Shown here: piece after piece, positions 33,374-41,879 of the stretch
Layout of the letters: every line of letters starts with the position of its first letter
Numbering within the stretch: position 1 is the first letter of the stretch
Origin: Halolamina pelagica
GTDB lineage: Archaea; Halobacteriota; Halobacteria; Halobacteriales; Haloferacaceae
Length of the DNA stretch: 64,000 nt
Assembly: GCF_900115675.1 (NCBI RefSeq)
Contig: NZ_FOXI01000011.1
Location: 1-64,000, forward strand
Reading direction: 5' to 3'
The notes under the pieces: generated by a model
Told to the model about the DNA's origin: nothing
The model's database searches: none
Seen by the model: the letters and a program-made list of their open reading frames with translations, nothing else
Program-made: the position numbers and the translations under genes

Positions 33374-33774
33374 GCCGGGAGTCGTCGATAGGCGAGGTAG
33401 CGCTCCGCCGCGAACCAGAGGCTGCCGAGCGCGACGCCGATGACGTTCGCGAGCAGGTCGGCCGGGCTGAAGTACCGATCCGTGAGCGTTCCCTGCACCA
33501 GTTCGATCCCGAGGCCGTAGAGCAGGACTCCGAGCAGGACCGCCGCCGCGCGTCGACGCCCGGGCCGCTCCCACGTCGCCGTCGCGTACGCCGTCGCCGC
33601 CGTGAGCCCGGCGTAGGCGAGGAAGTGGAGCTGCTTGTCCCACAGCGGCCCGCCACCGCCGCCCGGCGCTGCCACCGTATCGAGCACTGAGAAGTAGAAG
33701 ATGACCGCCGCGGCACTGAGAACTCCCAGCCAGCGCACGAGTCGGGGCAGGAGCGGGACGGGGAGGTTCCGCAT
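33346..33774 (-). CDS. VanZ-family membrane protein
   Basis: The 142-residue protein has four helices: VLSAAAVIFYFSVLDTV, then PLWDKQLHFLAYAGLTAATA (the VanZ D-K-xxH-xxAYxxL motif), VLLGVLLYGLGIELVQ and YFSPADLLANVIGVALGSLW (the D-xxANxxG motif). VanZ is tied to teicoplanin resistance in bacteria; in archaea its role is unknown. The C-terminus ([14 protein letters not shown]) is coded inside the convergent DUF5518 gene. The start is ATG 33774. Confidence 0.82.
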   Translation of the reverse strand: MRNLPVPLLPRLVRWLGVLSAAAVIFYFSVLDTVAAPGGGGGPLWDKQLHFLAYAGLTAATAYATATWERPGRRRAAAVLLGVLLYGLGIELVQGTLTDRYFSPADLLANVIGVALGSLWFAAERYLAYRRLPAQSRNSSAR

Positions 33775-33843
33775 GGATCCGTGCTCCGCCTCCCGACGCA
33801 AAAAGTGCTCGACTGACCGACAAGCCGGGATGGGGTAGGGAGG

Positions 33844-33849
33844 TTTATA
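33844..33849 (+). promoter_or_regulatory. TATA box of the STT3-like gene
   Basis: GGTTTATACG ends about 26 bases before the ATG at 33875, consistent with a leaderless message. Confidence 0.55.
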
Positions 33850-33874
33850 CGCCGCGGCTGAATTCCTTCCCCCA

Positions 33875-36220
33875 ATGAGCGACGTGCGGGAGGCGACAGC
33901 GACCCTCCGTTCGGAACGCCCTGCCGTCGACGACGACCTCCGGGCCGTTCTCGACGTCGACGCCGCCAAGGAGACCTGGACGTTCGACGACATCCCGATC
34001 GACTCGGGGACGTTCGGCGAACTCGTCTCCCGCGGGATCGTCGAGAAGGTCGACGGCGAGTACCGGGTCGCTGACCGGGATGCGGTCCAGGCAGCCCTCG
34101 ATGGCGAAGAGGGACAGCCCACCGCGGACGACTCGTCGCCGTCGCTGGAGTTCGATCTCGATCTGCCCCCCCAACGCGTGGGGGTCGCGCTCGCCGCCGC
34201 ACTCGCCTTTGTCGTCGCCGTCCGGCTGGTCGCGTTCCCATCGGTGTTCCGGAGCGAGCATATCGTGCTGCTCGGGAACGATCCGTACTACTACCGCTAC
34301 CTGCTCCTGCAGTCCCTCGAAGAGGGTGCGAGCGTCACATCGCTGCCAGACGGGGTACTTGTCGGTGAGCCACTCTTGACCGCGACGCTACTCGCCGTGA
34401 CGAAGCTACTCGGCGGGACCGTCGAGGTTGCCGACCTCGTGCTCGCGTGGTACCCGGTCGTTGCCGGGCTGGTGACGGCGGCGCTCGTCTACGTCCTCGC
34501 CGTACAGGTGACCGACGACCGCCGTGTCGGCGTCGCGAGCGTCGTCATGCTCGCGGTGACGCCGGTCCACGCCTACCGGACCGCAGTCGGGTTCGCCGAT
34601 CACCACGCCTTCGACTACGTTTGGCTCGCGATCACTGCCGTCGCCGCCGTGGCGTTGCTGCAGCGTACGTCGACAGGGAAGGAAAGCGAGCGAGGAATGC
34701 TGACTCCGTGGACGCTCGCGCTGGGCGGTATCGTCGCCGTCGGCGTCGCCGGGCAGGTGCTCGCGTGGAACGCCGGCCCGCTACTCTTGCTCCCGCTAGC
34801 GCTGTACGGCGTGGTGCGAGCGACGGCTGCCGTCGACGCCGGCGCGTCGCCGCTCACAGATCTCCCACTGGTGGGCGCTGTCGGTCTAGGTGGGGTGCTC
34901 GCGATCGTCGTCCACACGACACTTGACTGGCAGGAGCTCTACGTCGTTTCGACGCCGCTCCTGCTCGCCGCCGGGCTGGGTGTGGTGCTGGTTGTCGGTG
35001 AAGGTGCACGGCGATACGGCCTCTCCGCCCGGGTGACGACGGGACTGGTCGCCGCAGCCGGCGCCGTGGTCTTCGTCGTCGCGTACACCGTGGTTCCGGA
35101 GTTCGGCGCCGAGTTCTCACAAGAGTTGGGTCGGTTGGTTAATGCCGGATCCGTCGAAGGGATCGCGGAGACGGCCTCACTGTTCGGGACGCAGTACGGG
35201 ACCATCGTCGGTCCGTTCTTTTTCTTCGGGCTGAGCCTCTTCTTCGCCCTCCCGTACCTGGCGTGGTGCCTGGCCGCCGGGTGGTCGCAGAACCGCCCGA
35301 TCTGGCAGTTCGCTGGGAGCTACGGCGGGGTGTTCTTCCTACTCGCGCTTCTGCAGGTCCGGTTCGCGGGACAGTTGGCGCTGTTCTCGTCGGTGTTCGC
35401 GGGCGTCGCCGTCGTCCACCTGAGCGCGGTCACCGGTGCGACCGTGCGGCCGGCGATGGTCGCCGACGACGGGCGGGACTCCTGGAGCGAGCGGGCCCCC
35501 GAACTGCCGGCGTTCTCCATGCCGACCCGCGACACCGTCGTCGCCGTCGGCCTCATCGTGCTGCTCGTCGGCGGCCTCGGCGCCGTGATCAGCCCCGCCC
35601 GGACCACGCAACTGATGGTGAGCGACGAGAGCTACGAGGCGGCGACGTTCATGGACGAGTACGCCACTGAGGAGGGGTGGGAGTACCCACAGAACTACGT
35701 GTTCAGTGAGTGGGGCGACAGCCGGATGTACAACGCGATCGTGAGCGGCGAGTCCCGGAGCTACGGGTACGCCCAATCGAACTACGGTGATTTCCTCACG
35801 TCACCGAACGCGTCGGATTGGTACCAACGGCTCGACGGCCGGACCGGGTTCGTCGTCGTCGATCGCCACAGCGGACTGTCGGACACGGATGAAGAGGTGA
35901 TGTACAACCGACTGCACGGCTGGGGGAACGAAACGGGGCACTACCGAGCGGTGTGGGCCAGCGAGGACGGGTCGATGAAGGTGTTCACGCTGGTTCCGGG
36001 GGCGGCAGTGACCGGCTCGATCGAACCGAACGCGACGGTAACGGCGACGACGACTGTGGAGGTCGGTGGGGAAGAGGTGAGGTACCGCCAGGCGGTGACG
36101 GCCGACGCCGCCGGGAACTACTCGGTCCGGGTGCCCTATCCCGGTACGTACGAGATCGGCGGGACCGAGGTGACCGTGTCTGAAGAAGCAGTGGAGTCCG
36201 GCGGAATCGTCCAGGCTTGA
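33875..36220 (+). CDS. STT3/AglB-like oligosaccharyltransferase homologue with altered active-site motif
   Basis: This is a 781-residue membrane protein. An N-terminal winged-helix-like segment (DSGTFGELVSRGIVEKVDGE, about 47-66) precedes the first helix. The STT3 DxD-like motif is GNDPYYYRYLL (about 133), and FADHHAFDYVW (about 241) is the second acidic motif, then 11 or so helices and a soluble C-terminal domain. In AglB that domain starts with WWDYG; here the equivalent reads SEWGDSRMYN (about 611), lacking the double Trp. The C-terminal end (TATTTVEVGGEEVRYRQAV) is a beta-rich extension. It may transfer a different glycan or lipid-linked substrate, or be a regulatory paralogue. The sugar transferase gene follows in the same direction after 75 bases. 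Confidence 0.8.
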   Translation: MSDVREATATLRSERPAVDDDLRAVLDVDAAKETWTFDDIPIDSGTFGELVSRGIVEKVDGEYRVADRDAVQAALDGEEGQPTADDSSPSLEFDLDLPPQRVGVALAAALAFVVAVRLVAFPSVFRSEHIVLLGNDPYYYRYLLLQSLEEGASVTSLPDGVLVGEPLLTATLLAVTKLLGGTVEVADLVLAWYPVVAGLVTAALVYVLAVQVTDDRRVGVASVVMLAVTPVHAYRTAVGFADHHAFDYVWLAITAVAAVALLQRTSTGKESERGMLTPWTLALGGIVAVGVAGQVLAWNAGPLLLLPLALYGVVRATAAVDAGASPLTDLPLVGAVGLGGVLAIVVHTTLDWQELYVVSTPLLLAAGLGVVLVVGEGARRYGLSARVTTGLVAAAGAVVFVVAYTVVPEFGAEFSQELGRLVNAGSVEGIAETASLFGTQYGTIVGPFFFFGLSLFFALPYLAWCLAAGWSQNRPIWQFAGSYGGVFFLLALLQVRFAGQLALFSSVFAGVAVVHLSAVTGATVRPAMVADDGRDSWSERAPELPAFSMPTRDTVVAVGLIVLLVGGLGAVISPARTTQLMVSDESYEAATFMDEYATEEGWEYPQNYVFSEWGDSRMYNAIVSGESRSYGYAQSNYGDFLTSPNASDWYQRLDGRTGFVVVDRHSGLSDTDEEVMYNRLHGWGNETGHYRAVWASEDGSMKVFTLVPGAAVTGSIEPNATVTATTTVEVGGEEVRYRQAVTADAAGNYSVRVPYPGTYEIGGTEVTVSEEAVESGGIVQA

Positions 36221-36295
36221 GGCGAGTCCAAGAACGGTAGCCAGTGATTAATCGAGTCGGTGTACTTAACCTTCCAAGCGTCAGAACGAAAAGTG

Positions 36296-37711
36296 ATGAA
36301 CGGCGGCTGGCGCTATCGGGCGACGAGCGTGTTCGGCGTCGCGATACTGACCGCCCTCGCGGTCGGCATCGCGAACAGTCCGACCGCTCAGGCGATTTTC
36401 GCCTCGCTGCCGGTCGTCGGCGCGCTTTCCACGGATCCGCCGTCGGGTGCCGAGGGATTCCTCGAGATCGCGACGACGGTCGTGGTCGTCACGGGCGCGT
36501 TCGTCCCGCTGTACAAGCCCCGACCGCGTCGGATCCTCGACGCCGTCGTGCTCGCCCAGAAGCGCGTCGTCGTTGCCTTGCTCGCACTGTCGGCGATCGG
36601 CTACTTCGACTACACGTACCGCCTGCCGCGGGCGACGCTGCTGGTGATCACTCCCGTACTGCTGGTCACTCTCCCGGCGTGGTTCGTGTGGATCCGGCGA
36701 CGGCCGACCACTGACCCCCAACGGGGGATCATCGTCGGCGACGACCCCGCGGAGATCGAACGCCTCGCGGGCGACGTGGACGTCCCGCTGTTGGGGTATC
36801 TCTGCCCGACGATTGCGTTCGACCGGCCCGACAGTTCGGCATCGCAGCCGGCCATCGCCGACGGTGGGGTCGGCGGACTCACCCGGCTGGGCGGCCTGTC
36901 GCGTATCGAGGACGTGCTCGTCGAGTACGACGTGGACACGGTGGTGCTCGCGTTCGAACACACCGACCGGGCGGAGTTCTTCGGCGCGCTTGACGCCTGC
37001 TACGAGCACGGCGTCGACGTGAAGGTCCACCGGAACCACGCCGACCAGGTGCTGACTTCCGGGGACGACGTCGGGACGCTCGTCGACGTGGACGTCGAAC
37101 CGTGGGACGTCCAGGACTACGTGCTGAAACGCGGGTTCGATCTGGCGTTCTCGACGTTCGGACTGCTCGCGTTGAGCCCGGCGATCCTCGCGATCGCCGT
37201 GGCGATCGAACTGGACGATGGCGGGTCGGTGCTGTACCGACAGGAACGGACCGCCGTGTTCGGGGAGACGTTCGACGTGTACAAGTTCCGGTCGATGATC
37301 GAGAACGCGGAAGACGAGACGGGGGCGACGATCAGCGACGAGGACGAAGGAGGGGTCGATCCACGCGTGACACGTGTCGGGCGGGTTCTACGTCAGACCC
37401 ACCTCGACGAGATCCCGCAACTGTGGGCCGTTCTGAAGGGCGATATGAGTGTCGTCGGGCCGCGGCCCGAGCGGCCCGAACTCGACTCGGACATCGAGAC
37501 TGGTGTCGTGGACTGGCAGAAGCGGTGGTTCGTGAAGCCCGGGCTGACTGGGTTGGCGCAAGTGAACGACGTAACCGGGGCGGAGCCGGCAAAGAAACTA
37601 CGATACGACCTGCAGTACGTGAAACAGCAGTCGTTCACGTTCGACATGAAGTTGGTCATTCGGCAGGTGTGGAAGGTCGGCGTCGATGCAGTGGGTGCCG
37701 TTTTCGGATGA
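36296..37711 (+). CDS. polyprenyl-phosphate sugar transferase (WbaP/exopolysaccharide type)
   Basis: The protein has 471 residues. The N-terminal half has four or five membrane helices and a central nucleotide-sugar-like domain (GIIVGDDPAEIERLAGDVDV, LVEYDVDTVVLAFEHTDRAE). The C-terminal half is the bacterial sugar transferase domain: LKRGFDLAFSTFGLLALSP, VYKFRSMIENAE, LRQTHLDEIPQLWAVLKGDM, SVVGPRPERPE. It starts lipid-linked saccharide synthesis by putting a phosphosugar on a polyprenyl phosphate at the cytoplasmic face. The start is ATG 36296. With the STT3-like gene it suggests a glycan route, though no glycosyltransferase is adjacent. Confidence 0.88.
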   Translation: MNGGWRYRATSVFGVAILTALAVGIANSPTAQAIFASLPVVGALSTDPPSGAEGFLEIATTVVVVTGAFVPLYKPRPRRILDAVVLAQKRVVVALLALSAIGYFDYTYRLPRATLLVITPVLLVTLPAWFVWIRRRPTTDPQRGIIVGDDPAEIERLAGDVDVPLLGYLCPTIAFDRPDSSASQPAIADGGVGGLTRLGGLSRIEDVLVEYDVDTVVLAFEHTDRAEFFGALDACYEHGVDVKVHRNHADQVLTSGDDVGTLVDVDVEPWDVQDYVLKRGFDLAFSTFGLLALSPAILAIAVAIELDDGGSVLYRQERTAVFGETFDVYKFRSMIENAEDETGATISDEDEGGVDPRVTRVGRVLRQTHLDEIPQLWAVLKGDMSVVGPRPERPELDSDIETGVVDWQKRWFVKPGLTGLAQVNDVTGAEPAKKLRYDLQYVKQQSFTFDMKLVIRQVWKVGVDAVGAVFG

Positions 37712-38134
37712 CCTGAACAGTCCGAGCTTTGGGAAGAACTACAGAGCCGATTCAGTCGCCGGAGAAACTAGACGAGCGGCATGTATGCGGTGGATACATG
37801 CCCAAGCCAAGTGGGCGGTATGGCAGCCAGTAGAAACTCGTTCGAGAGTCAAATCAGCGTCGTACCCACCGTAACTGTCAATTGTCCGGAGGCCTCAACG
37901 TCGATTGTCAGCGGGTTCCCCGCTGACGCAGAGACCCGGCCCGCAGACCACCCTTGGAAAGTCGCTGCCGAGGGGTCAGACCAGGTTCACCGTCGCAGCG
38001 GCTTTCCGCTCCCCACTTACTCTCCGTGAAAAATCCCTCCTACGGTCACGAGGCGGCCGGTTGGAGCTTGTACCGGTCGACTCTCGGTCCCGACCAGTCG
38101 TGACTCGATCGGGTCCGAGAAGTCTCCTAACCAT
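37712..38134. other. 423-base non-coding region with two perfect hairpins
   Basis: No gene is convincing here. Two perfect inverted repeats stand out: GGCATGTAT-gcggtgg-ATACATGCC at 37778-37802, and GTCAGCGGG-TTC-CCCGCTGAC at 37907-37927. The first has a 9-base stem and 7-base loop, the second a 9-base stem and 3-base loop. Codon statistics and short frames are featureless. They could be terminators for the convergent sugar transferase and epimerase genes, structural RNA, or insertion-sequence remains. Confidence 0.5.
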
Positions 38135-39283
38135 TCACAGCGTCACTTCGTACTCTCCGACCTTCTCCTCGTCCAGACTGACACCCAGACCCGGGCCGGT
38201 CGGGACGGGAGTCAGACCGTCGGAGATTTCGAGCGGTGACTCCAACACCGTGTCGGTGAACAGGGTCGGCCCCTTCACGTCGCTCGGGTAAACCGCATTC
38301 GGCACGCTCGCGGCGAAGTGTGCCCCCGCAGCGGTTCCCACACCGAGTTCCACCATGCTCCCGACCGCGACGGGGAGCTGTGCCGCCGCTGCCGTCGAAG
38401 CGATCTGGCGACTGGGAACCAGCCCGCCCGCCTTCATGATCTTGATGTTGAGGATGTCCGCGGCGTTCCGGCTGGCGACGGTGTAGGCATCCTGGGGGCT
38501 GAAGGAGCTCTCGTCGGCGAGTACCGGCGTCTCCAGTGCGTCGGTGACCGCCCGCATGCCGTCGATGTCGTCGCGACTCACCGGCTGTTCGACCAGGAGG
38601 AGGTCGAGGTCCTGTTCGAGGTTGCGGAACAGGGGGATCGCCTGATCGACCGTGTACCCCTGGTTGGCATCGACACGGAGCGTGGTGTCCGCGTCAAGCG
38701 CATCCGCGATCGCCCGCGTGCGCTCGGCCGCCGTCGCGGGGTCGTCGCCGACTTTCACCTTGATCGAGACGAACCCGTCCGCGTGGGCGTACGTCTCGGC
38801 CTCCGCGACAGCCTCCTCGGTCGGTTTGATGCCGACCGACTGGCCCACCCTGATCGCGTCACGGACACGACCGCCGAGGAGTCGACTGACGGGGACGCCG
38901 AGCTGTTTACCCAGGGCATCGTGACAGGCGATGTCGACGGCCGTCTTCGCGAACGGGTTGCCGTTGATTGCCTCGGCCATGGCCTGATGAACAGCCCTGA
39001 GGTTCCCCGCGTCGGTCCCGACGAGCGCCTCCTCGATCTGTTCGATCGCGTGGACGACGCTCCCCGCCGTCTCCGCGGAGAAGAACGGCTTCGGGGACGC
39101 TTCACCCAGTCCGACGATACCGCCCGTCGTTCGGAGGTGTACCAGGACGTGCGTCGGCCGCTCCTGCCCGCCGCCCGAGATGTTGAAGTCCGTCGTCATC
39201 GGGACCGCGACGGGCGTCGTCTCGACGGCCTCGATGGTTAGCGCGTCGTCGCCGCCCTGCTGAGCTTGTGTCGTCCCCGTCAT
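38135..39283 (-). CDS. enolase-superfamily dipeptide epimerase (MR/MLE family)
   Basis: This is a 382-residue protein with the muconate lactonising barrel. SIKVKVGDDPAT gives the catalytic K175-x-K177, TLRVDANQGYT gives D204, LLVEQPVSRDDI gives E232, and ADESSFSP gives D257. NIKIMKAGGL (281-290) holds the second catalytic Lys. This Lys-on-both-faces layout is that of L-Ala-D/L-Glu-type dipeptide epimerases, although N-succinyl amino acid racemases look similar. The start is ATG 39283 and overlaps the creatininase gene by four bases, so the two are one translational unit. Substrate: probably a small N-acyl or dipeptide. Confidence 0.87.
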   Translation of the reverse strand: MTGTTQAQQGGDDALTIEAVETTPVAVPMTTDFNISGGGQERPTHVLVHLRTTGGIVGLGEASPKPFFSAETAGSVVHAIEQIEEALVGTDAGNLRAVHQAMAEAINGNPFAKTAVDIACHDALGKQLGVPVSRLLGGRVRDAIRVGQSVGIKPTEEAVAEAETYAHADGFVSIKVKVGDDPATAAERTRAIADALDADTTLRVDANQGYTVDQAIPLFRNLEQDLDLLLVEQPVSRDDIDGMRAVTDALETPVLADESSFSPQDAYTVASRNAADILNIKIMKAGGLVPSRQIASTAAAAQLPVAVGSMVELGVGTAAGAHFAASVPNAVYPSDVKGPTLFTDTVLESPLEISDGLTPVPTGPGLGVSLDEEKVGEYEVTL

Positions 39284-40020
39284 CGGTCGAGCTCCTCCCT
39301 GATCGCCCCAGCGTAGTAGGCCGTACAATCGTCGATCAGCGTCCTGCCGGCTGCACGGGTCGCGACGGTCTGATCCCCAAGCACGCCGTTCTCCGTGATG
39401 GCTGCGAGCCCGTCACGGATCACGGTCTCGGAGTCGACCGTTCCAACGTATCCCGCCGCGAGCTCGTCCCGACGGACGAGATCGGGCGTCGTCTCCATGA
39501 GGAACGACGTCTCCGCGCCGCCAGCGTGCTTGCCCGCCCGCTCGGGTGACACGCCGTGTTTCTCGAGCGCCCCGAAGCGCACGTCGATGAACTCCTCGCG
39601 GGAGCCGGCCACGAAGACGGTGGCCTCGAGCTCATCGTCCAGTTCCGGGGCGATGGTCTCCAGCGCCGCCGCGTTCCCGCCGTGTGTCGTGACGAGGGCG
39701 ATATCGTCGACGCCGTGGGCGTCGAGGCTCCGACAGTAGTCCCGGACCACCGACCGGAACGTGTCCTCGCCGAGCGAGATCGTCCCGGGGAAGGACATGT
39801 GGTGGTCGGACATGGCCGGCCTGATGGGCGGCGCCAGGAGACAGTCCAGCTCGTCGGCGAGTCGTTCGCCGAGTTCCCGTGCCCTGATCGCGTCGACGGC
39901 CAAGGGGAGTCCCGGGCCGTGCTGTTCGGTGCTACCCGCGACGACGAGCGCGAGCGTGGGGCCGTCGTCGAGGGCCGCCTCAACCTCTGGCCAAGTCATC
40001 TCCGGGAGGTATCCGGGCAT
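39280..40020 (-). CDS. creatininase-family amidohydrolase
   Basis: The protein has 246 residues. The metal motif is GSTEQHGPGLPLAVDA (E32, H34, D43). A second ligand block VTTHGGNAAALETIA holds the conserved His, and AGGAETSFLMET contributes the late Glu. Creatininase relatives open cyclic amides (creatinine, FAPy nucleotides) or cut peptide-like amides with two metals in a hexamer. It lies first in a two-gene unit with the epimerase and faces the ABC importer gene across a 116-base divergent promoter, so imported substrate is likely processed here. Start: ATG 40020. Confidence 0.88.
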   Translation of the reverse strand: MPGYLPEMTWPEVEAALDDGPTLALVVAGSTEQHGPGLPLAVDAIRARELGERLADELDCLLAPPIRPAMSDHHMSFPGTISLGEDTFRSVVRDYCRSLDAHGVDDIALVTTHGGNAAALETIAPELDDELEATVFVAGSREEFIDVRFGALEKHGVSPERAGKHAGGAETSFLMETTPDLVRRDELAAGYVGTVDSETVIRDGLAAITENGVLGDQTVATRAAGRTLIDDCTAYYAGAIREELDR

Positions 40021-40136
40021 GTTCCGAGTAGGTGGAACGACCCATTTAGCGGTTCAGTCGGAAATATCCGGGTGCAGCCCCACCCCGGAAATATCCGGTT
40101 CAAACCTTTTCGTCGGTGACTGTCGAGTGGCAACAC
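40021..40136. promoter_or_regulatory. divergent promoter with duplicated operator CGGAAATATCCGG
   Basis: Two identical 13-base sequences, CGGAAATATCCGG, lie at 40059-40071 and 40086-40098, 27 bases apart. Each is a near palindrome (only the central AATAT is off). On the minus strand CTAAAT (40044-40049) is the TATA-like element about 24 bases before the creatininase start, and the left copy lies ten bases beyond it. On the plus strand CCTTTTC (40105-40111) lies about 26 bases before the ABC binding-protein start, and the right copy lies just upstream. The layout suits a repressor or activator controlling both genes, possibly the HTH_10 protein at 45943. Confidence 0.7.
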
Positions 40137-41876
40137 ATGGCACAACAGCCAGGCGAACCGCGACTCGACCGACGGACCTTGCTCGAAAAGACCGGAGCGA
40201 CGACTGTCGCCGGCGCCATGGTCGCCCTCGCCGGGTGTGGGGGTGGCGGTGGGAACGGCGATGGCTCCCCGGAGGATGGCACCGACGAACGGGAGGGGAC
40301 GCCGGCAGAGGACCTCGAACGGATTGATTCCCTCAACTTCGTCACCTGGACCCAGAGCCAGAAGCCCGGGTACTTCGAACAGACCCGGATGATGCAGTCG
40401 GAGTTCGAGGAGCTCGGGATCCCCTCCGAACTCATCCCCCAGCAGTTCCCGCAGCCGTACACGAACACGCTGTTCGAGACGAGGGAGTACGACATGCTGA
40501 TGCTGGGGATGGAGGGGGCGGCGTACCGACTCGACCCGAGCTTCTACCTGAACACGGTGTTGCACTCCTCGAACGCCGAAACGGGCGGCTGGAACATCAG
40601 CGGGTTCGAGCACGACGAGCTCGACCAGCTCAGCGAGGAGCAGCAGCGCCTCATCGACCAGGAGGAGCGCCAGTCGGTCGTCTACGACATCCAGCGGATC
40701 CAGAAGGACCAACAGGCGTGGACGGTCTACCAGTCCCCGAACCTGGCGTCGGGCTTCAACTCGGACAACCTCGAACATCCCGGGGAGGAGAACACCGTCC
40801 CCGGTGAGGGGTTCTCGAGCCCGTTCACGCTCACCACGATCGAGACTACGGAGGGGGGTGAACTCGACTACGGGAAGGTGCTCACGAGCATCGACTCGTT
40901 CAACCCGCTACAGGCCGACAGCGCCGACGACATCCAGTTCATCGAGCCGTTCTACGACACGCTCACCAAGATCGGCCCCAGCGGCCGGGCGGAGAACTGG
41001 CTGGCCTCGGACGTGACCGTCGAGGACGACACGACGGTCGTGGTCACGCTGAAGGACGGCGTCACGTTCCACGACGGCGAGCCGGTCACCGCCGAGGACG
41101 TCGCCTTCTCCTACCGGTTCCAGCAGGAGAATAAGGCGCCGTACGTCGCGACCTACCTCGAACCGATGTCGGAGGTCACCGCGGGCGACGGCGAGGTGAC
41201 GTTCTCGCTCTCGGAGCCGTACGCCCCCTGGAGCACGCTCACGATGGGGCAGGTGCCGATCCTGCCCCGACACGTCTGGGAGAACGTCACCGAGGAGAAC
41301 GACATCTCCAACCCGGCGAACTACGAGAACAAGCCGCCGATCGGGAGCGGCCCCTTCGAGTTCAGCCGCCACCGGGACGGCTCGCTGCTCGAGATGACCG
41401 CCGTCGACGACCACCCGTTCGCCCCGAACATCGACACGTTCCGGTACCGGCTGTACGGGAACAAGAGCACCGCCCAGCAGGCGCTGCTCAACGGGGACAT
41501 CGACGTGCTCGACCAGCTGCCGAGTACGCTCCGGGGCGGCGTGCGCGACCAGAGCGGCCTCACGCTGAACTTCCAGACCCAGCACGGGCTGCGTACGCTG
41601 CTCCACAACGAGCGCCGCGGGATGCCGTTCACCGATCCCGCGTTCCGACGGGCGCTCTCGTACCTGATCCCGCGCCAGCGCATCGTCAACCAGGTCTACG
41701 ACGGGGAGGCGACCCGCGGGGGGAGCATCATCGCCCAGGGGAACGAGTTCTGGCACAACCCCGAGGTCAGCCCCAACACCTACGACCCGGAGCAGGCCCG
41801 GACGATCCTCGAGGAGGCCGGCTACGCGTGGGACGACGACGGCCGGCTCATGTACCCGACTGACGGGTCCAACTAA
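40137..41876 (+). CDS. ABC importer substrate-binding lipoprotein, family 5 (circularly permuted)
   Basis: The 579-residue protein has a Tat signal (DRRTLLEKTGATTVAG) and lipobox LAGC (C34), so it is a lipoprotein. Family 5 domains are in rearranged order. Residues about 62-215 hold the part normally C-terminal (SEFEELGIPSELI, MLMLGMEGAAYRLDP, ISGFEHDELDQLSEEQQRLI). Residues about 243-579 hold the part normally N-terminal (LKDGVTFHDGEPVTAEDVAF, IGSGPFEFSRH, ALLNGDIDVLDQL, FRRALSYLIPRQRIV). The end, YDPEQARTILEEAGY, is where the usual C-terminal lobe would follow. Start: ATG 40137, though GTG 40116 would add seven residues. It begins an operon with two permeases and two ATPases. Confidence 0.9.
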   Translation: MAQQPGEPRLDRRTLLEKTGATTVAGAMVALAGCGGGGGNGDGSPEDGTDEREGTPAEDLERIDSLNFVTWTQSQKPGYFEQTRMMQSEFEELGIPSELIPQQFPQPYTNTLFETREYDMLMLGMEGAAYRLDPSFYLNTVLHSSNAETGGWNISGFEHDELDQLSEEQQRLIDQEERQSVVYDIQRIQKDQQAWTVYQSPNLASGFNSDNLEHPGEENTVPGEGFSSPFTLTTIETTEGGELDYGKVLTSIDSFNPLQADSADDIQFIEPFYDTLTKIGPSGRAENWLASDVTVEDDTTVVVTLKDGVTFHDGEPVTAEDVAFSYRFQQENKAPYVATYLEPMSEVTAGDGEVTFSLSEPYAPWSTLTMGQVPILPRHVWENVTEENDISNPANYENKPPIGSGPFEFSRHRDGSLLEMTAVDDHPFAPNIDTFRYRLYGNKSTAQQALLNGDIDVLDQLPSTLRGGVRDQSGLTLNFQTQHGLRTLLHNERRGMPFTDPAFRRALSYLIPRQRIVNQVYDGEATRGGSIIAQGNEFWHNPEVSPNTYDPEQARTILEEAGYAWDDDGRLMYPTDGSN

Positions 41877-41879
41877 CCA

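Noticed and set aside
37712-38134. Search for a structural RNA (SRP RNA, RNase P RNA, tRNA)
   Set aside because: The hairpins are clear, but conserved motifs of those RNAs, including a T-loop GTTCGAATC, are absent.
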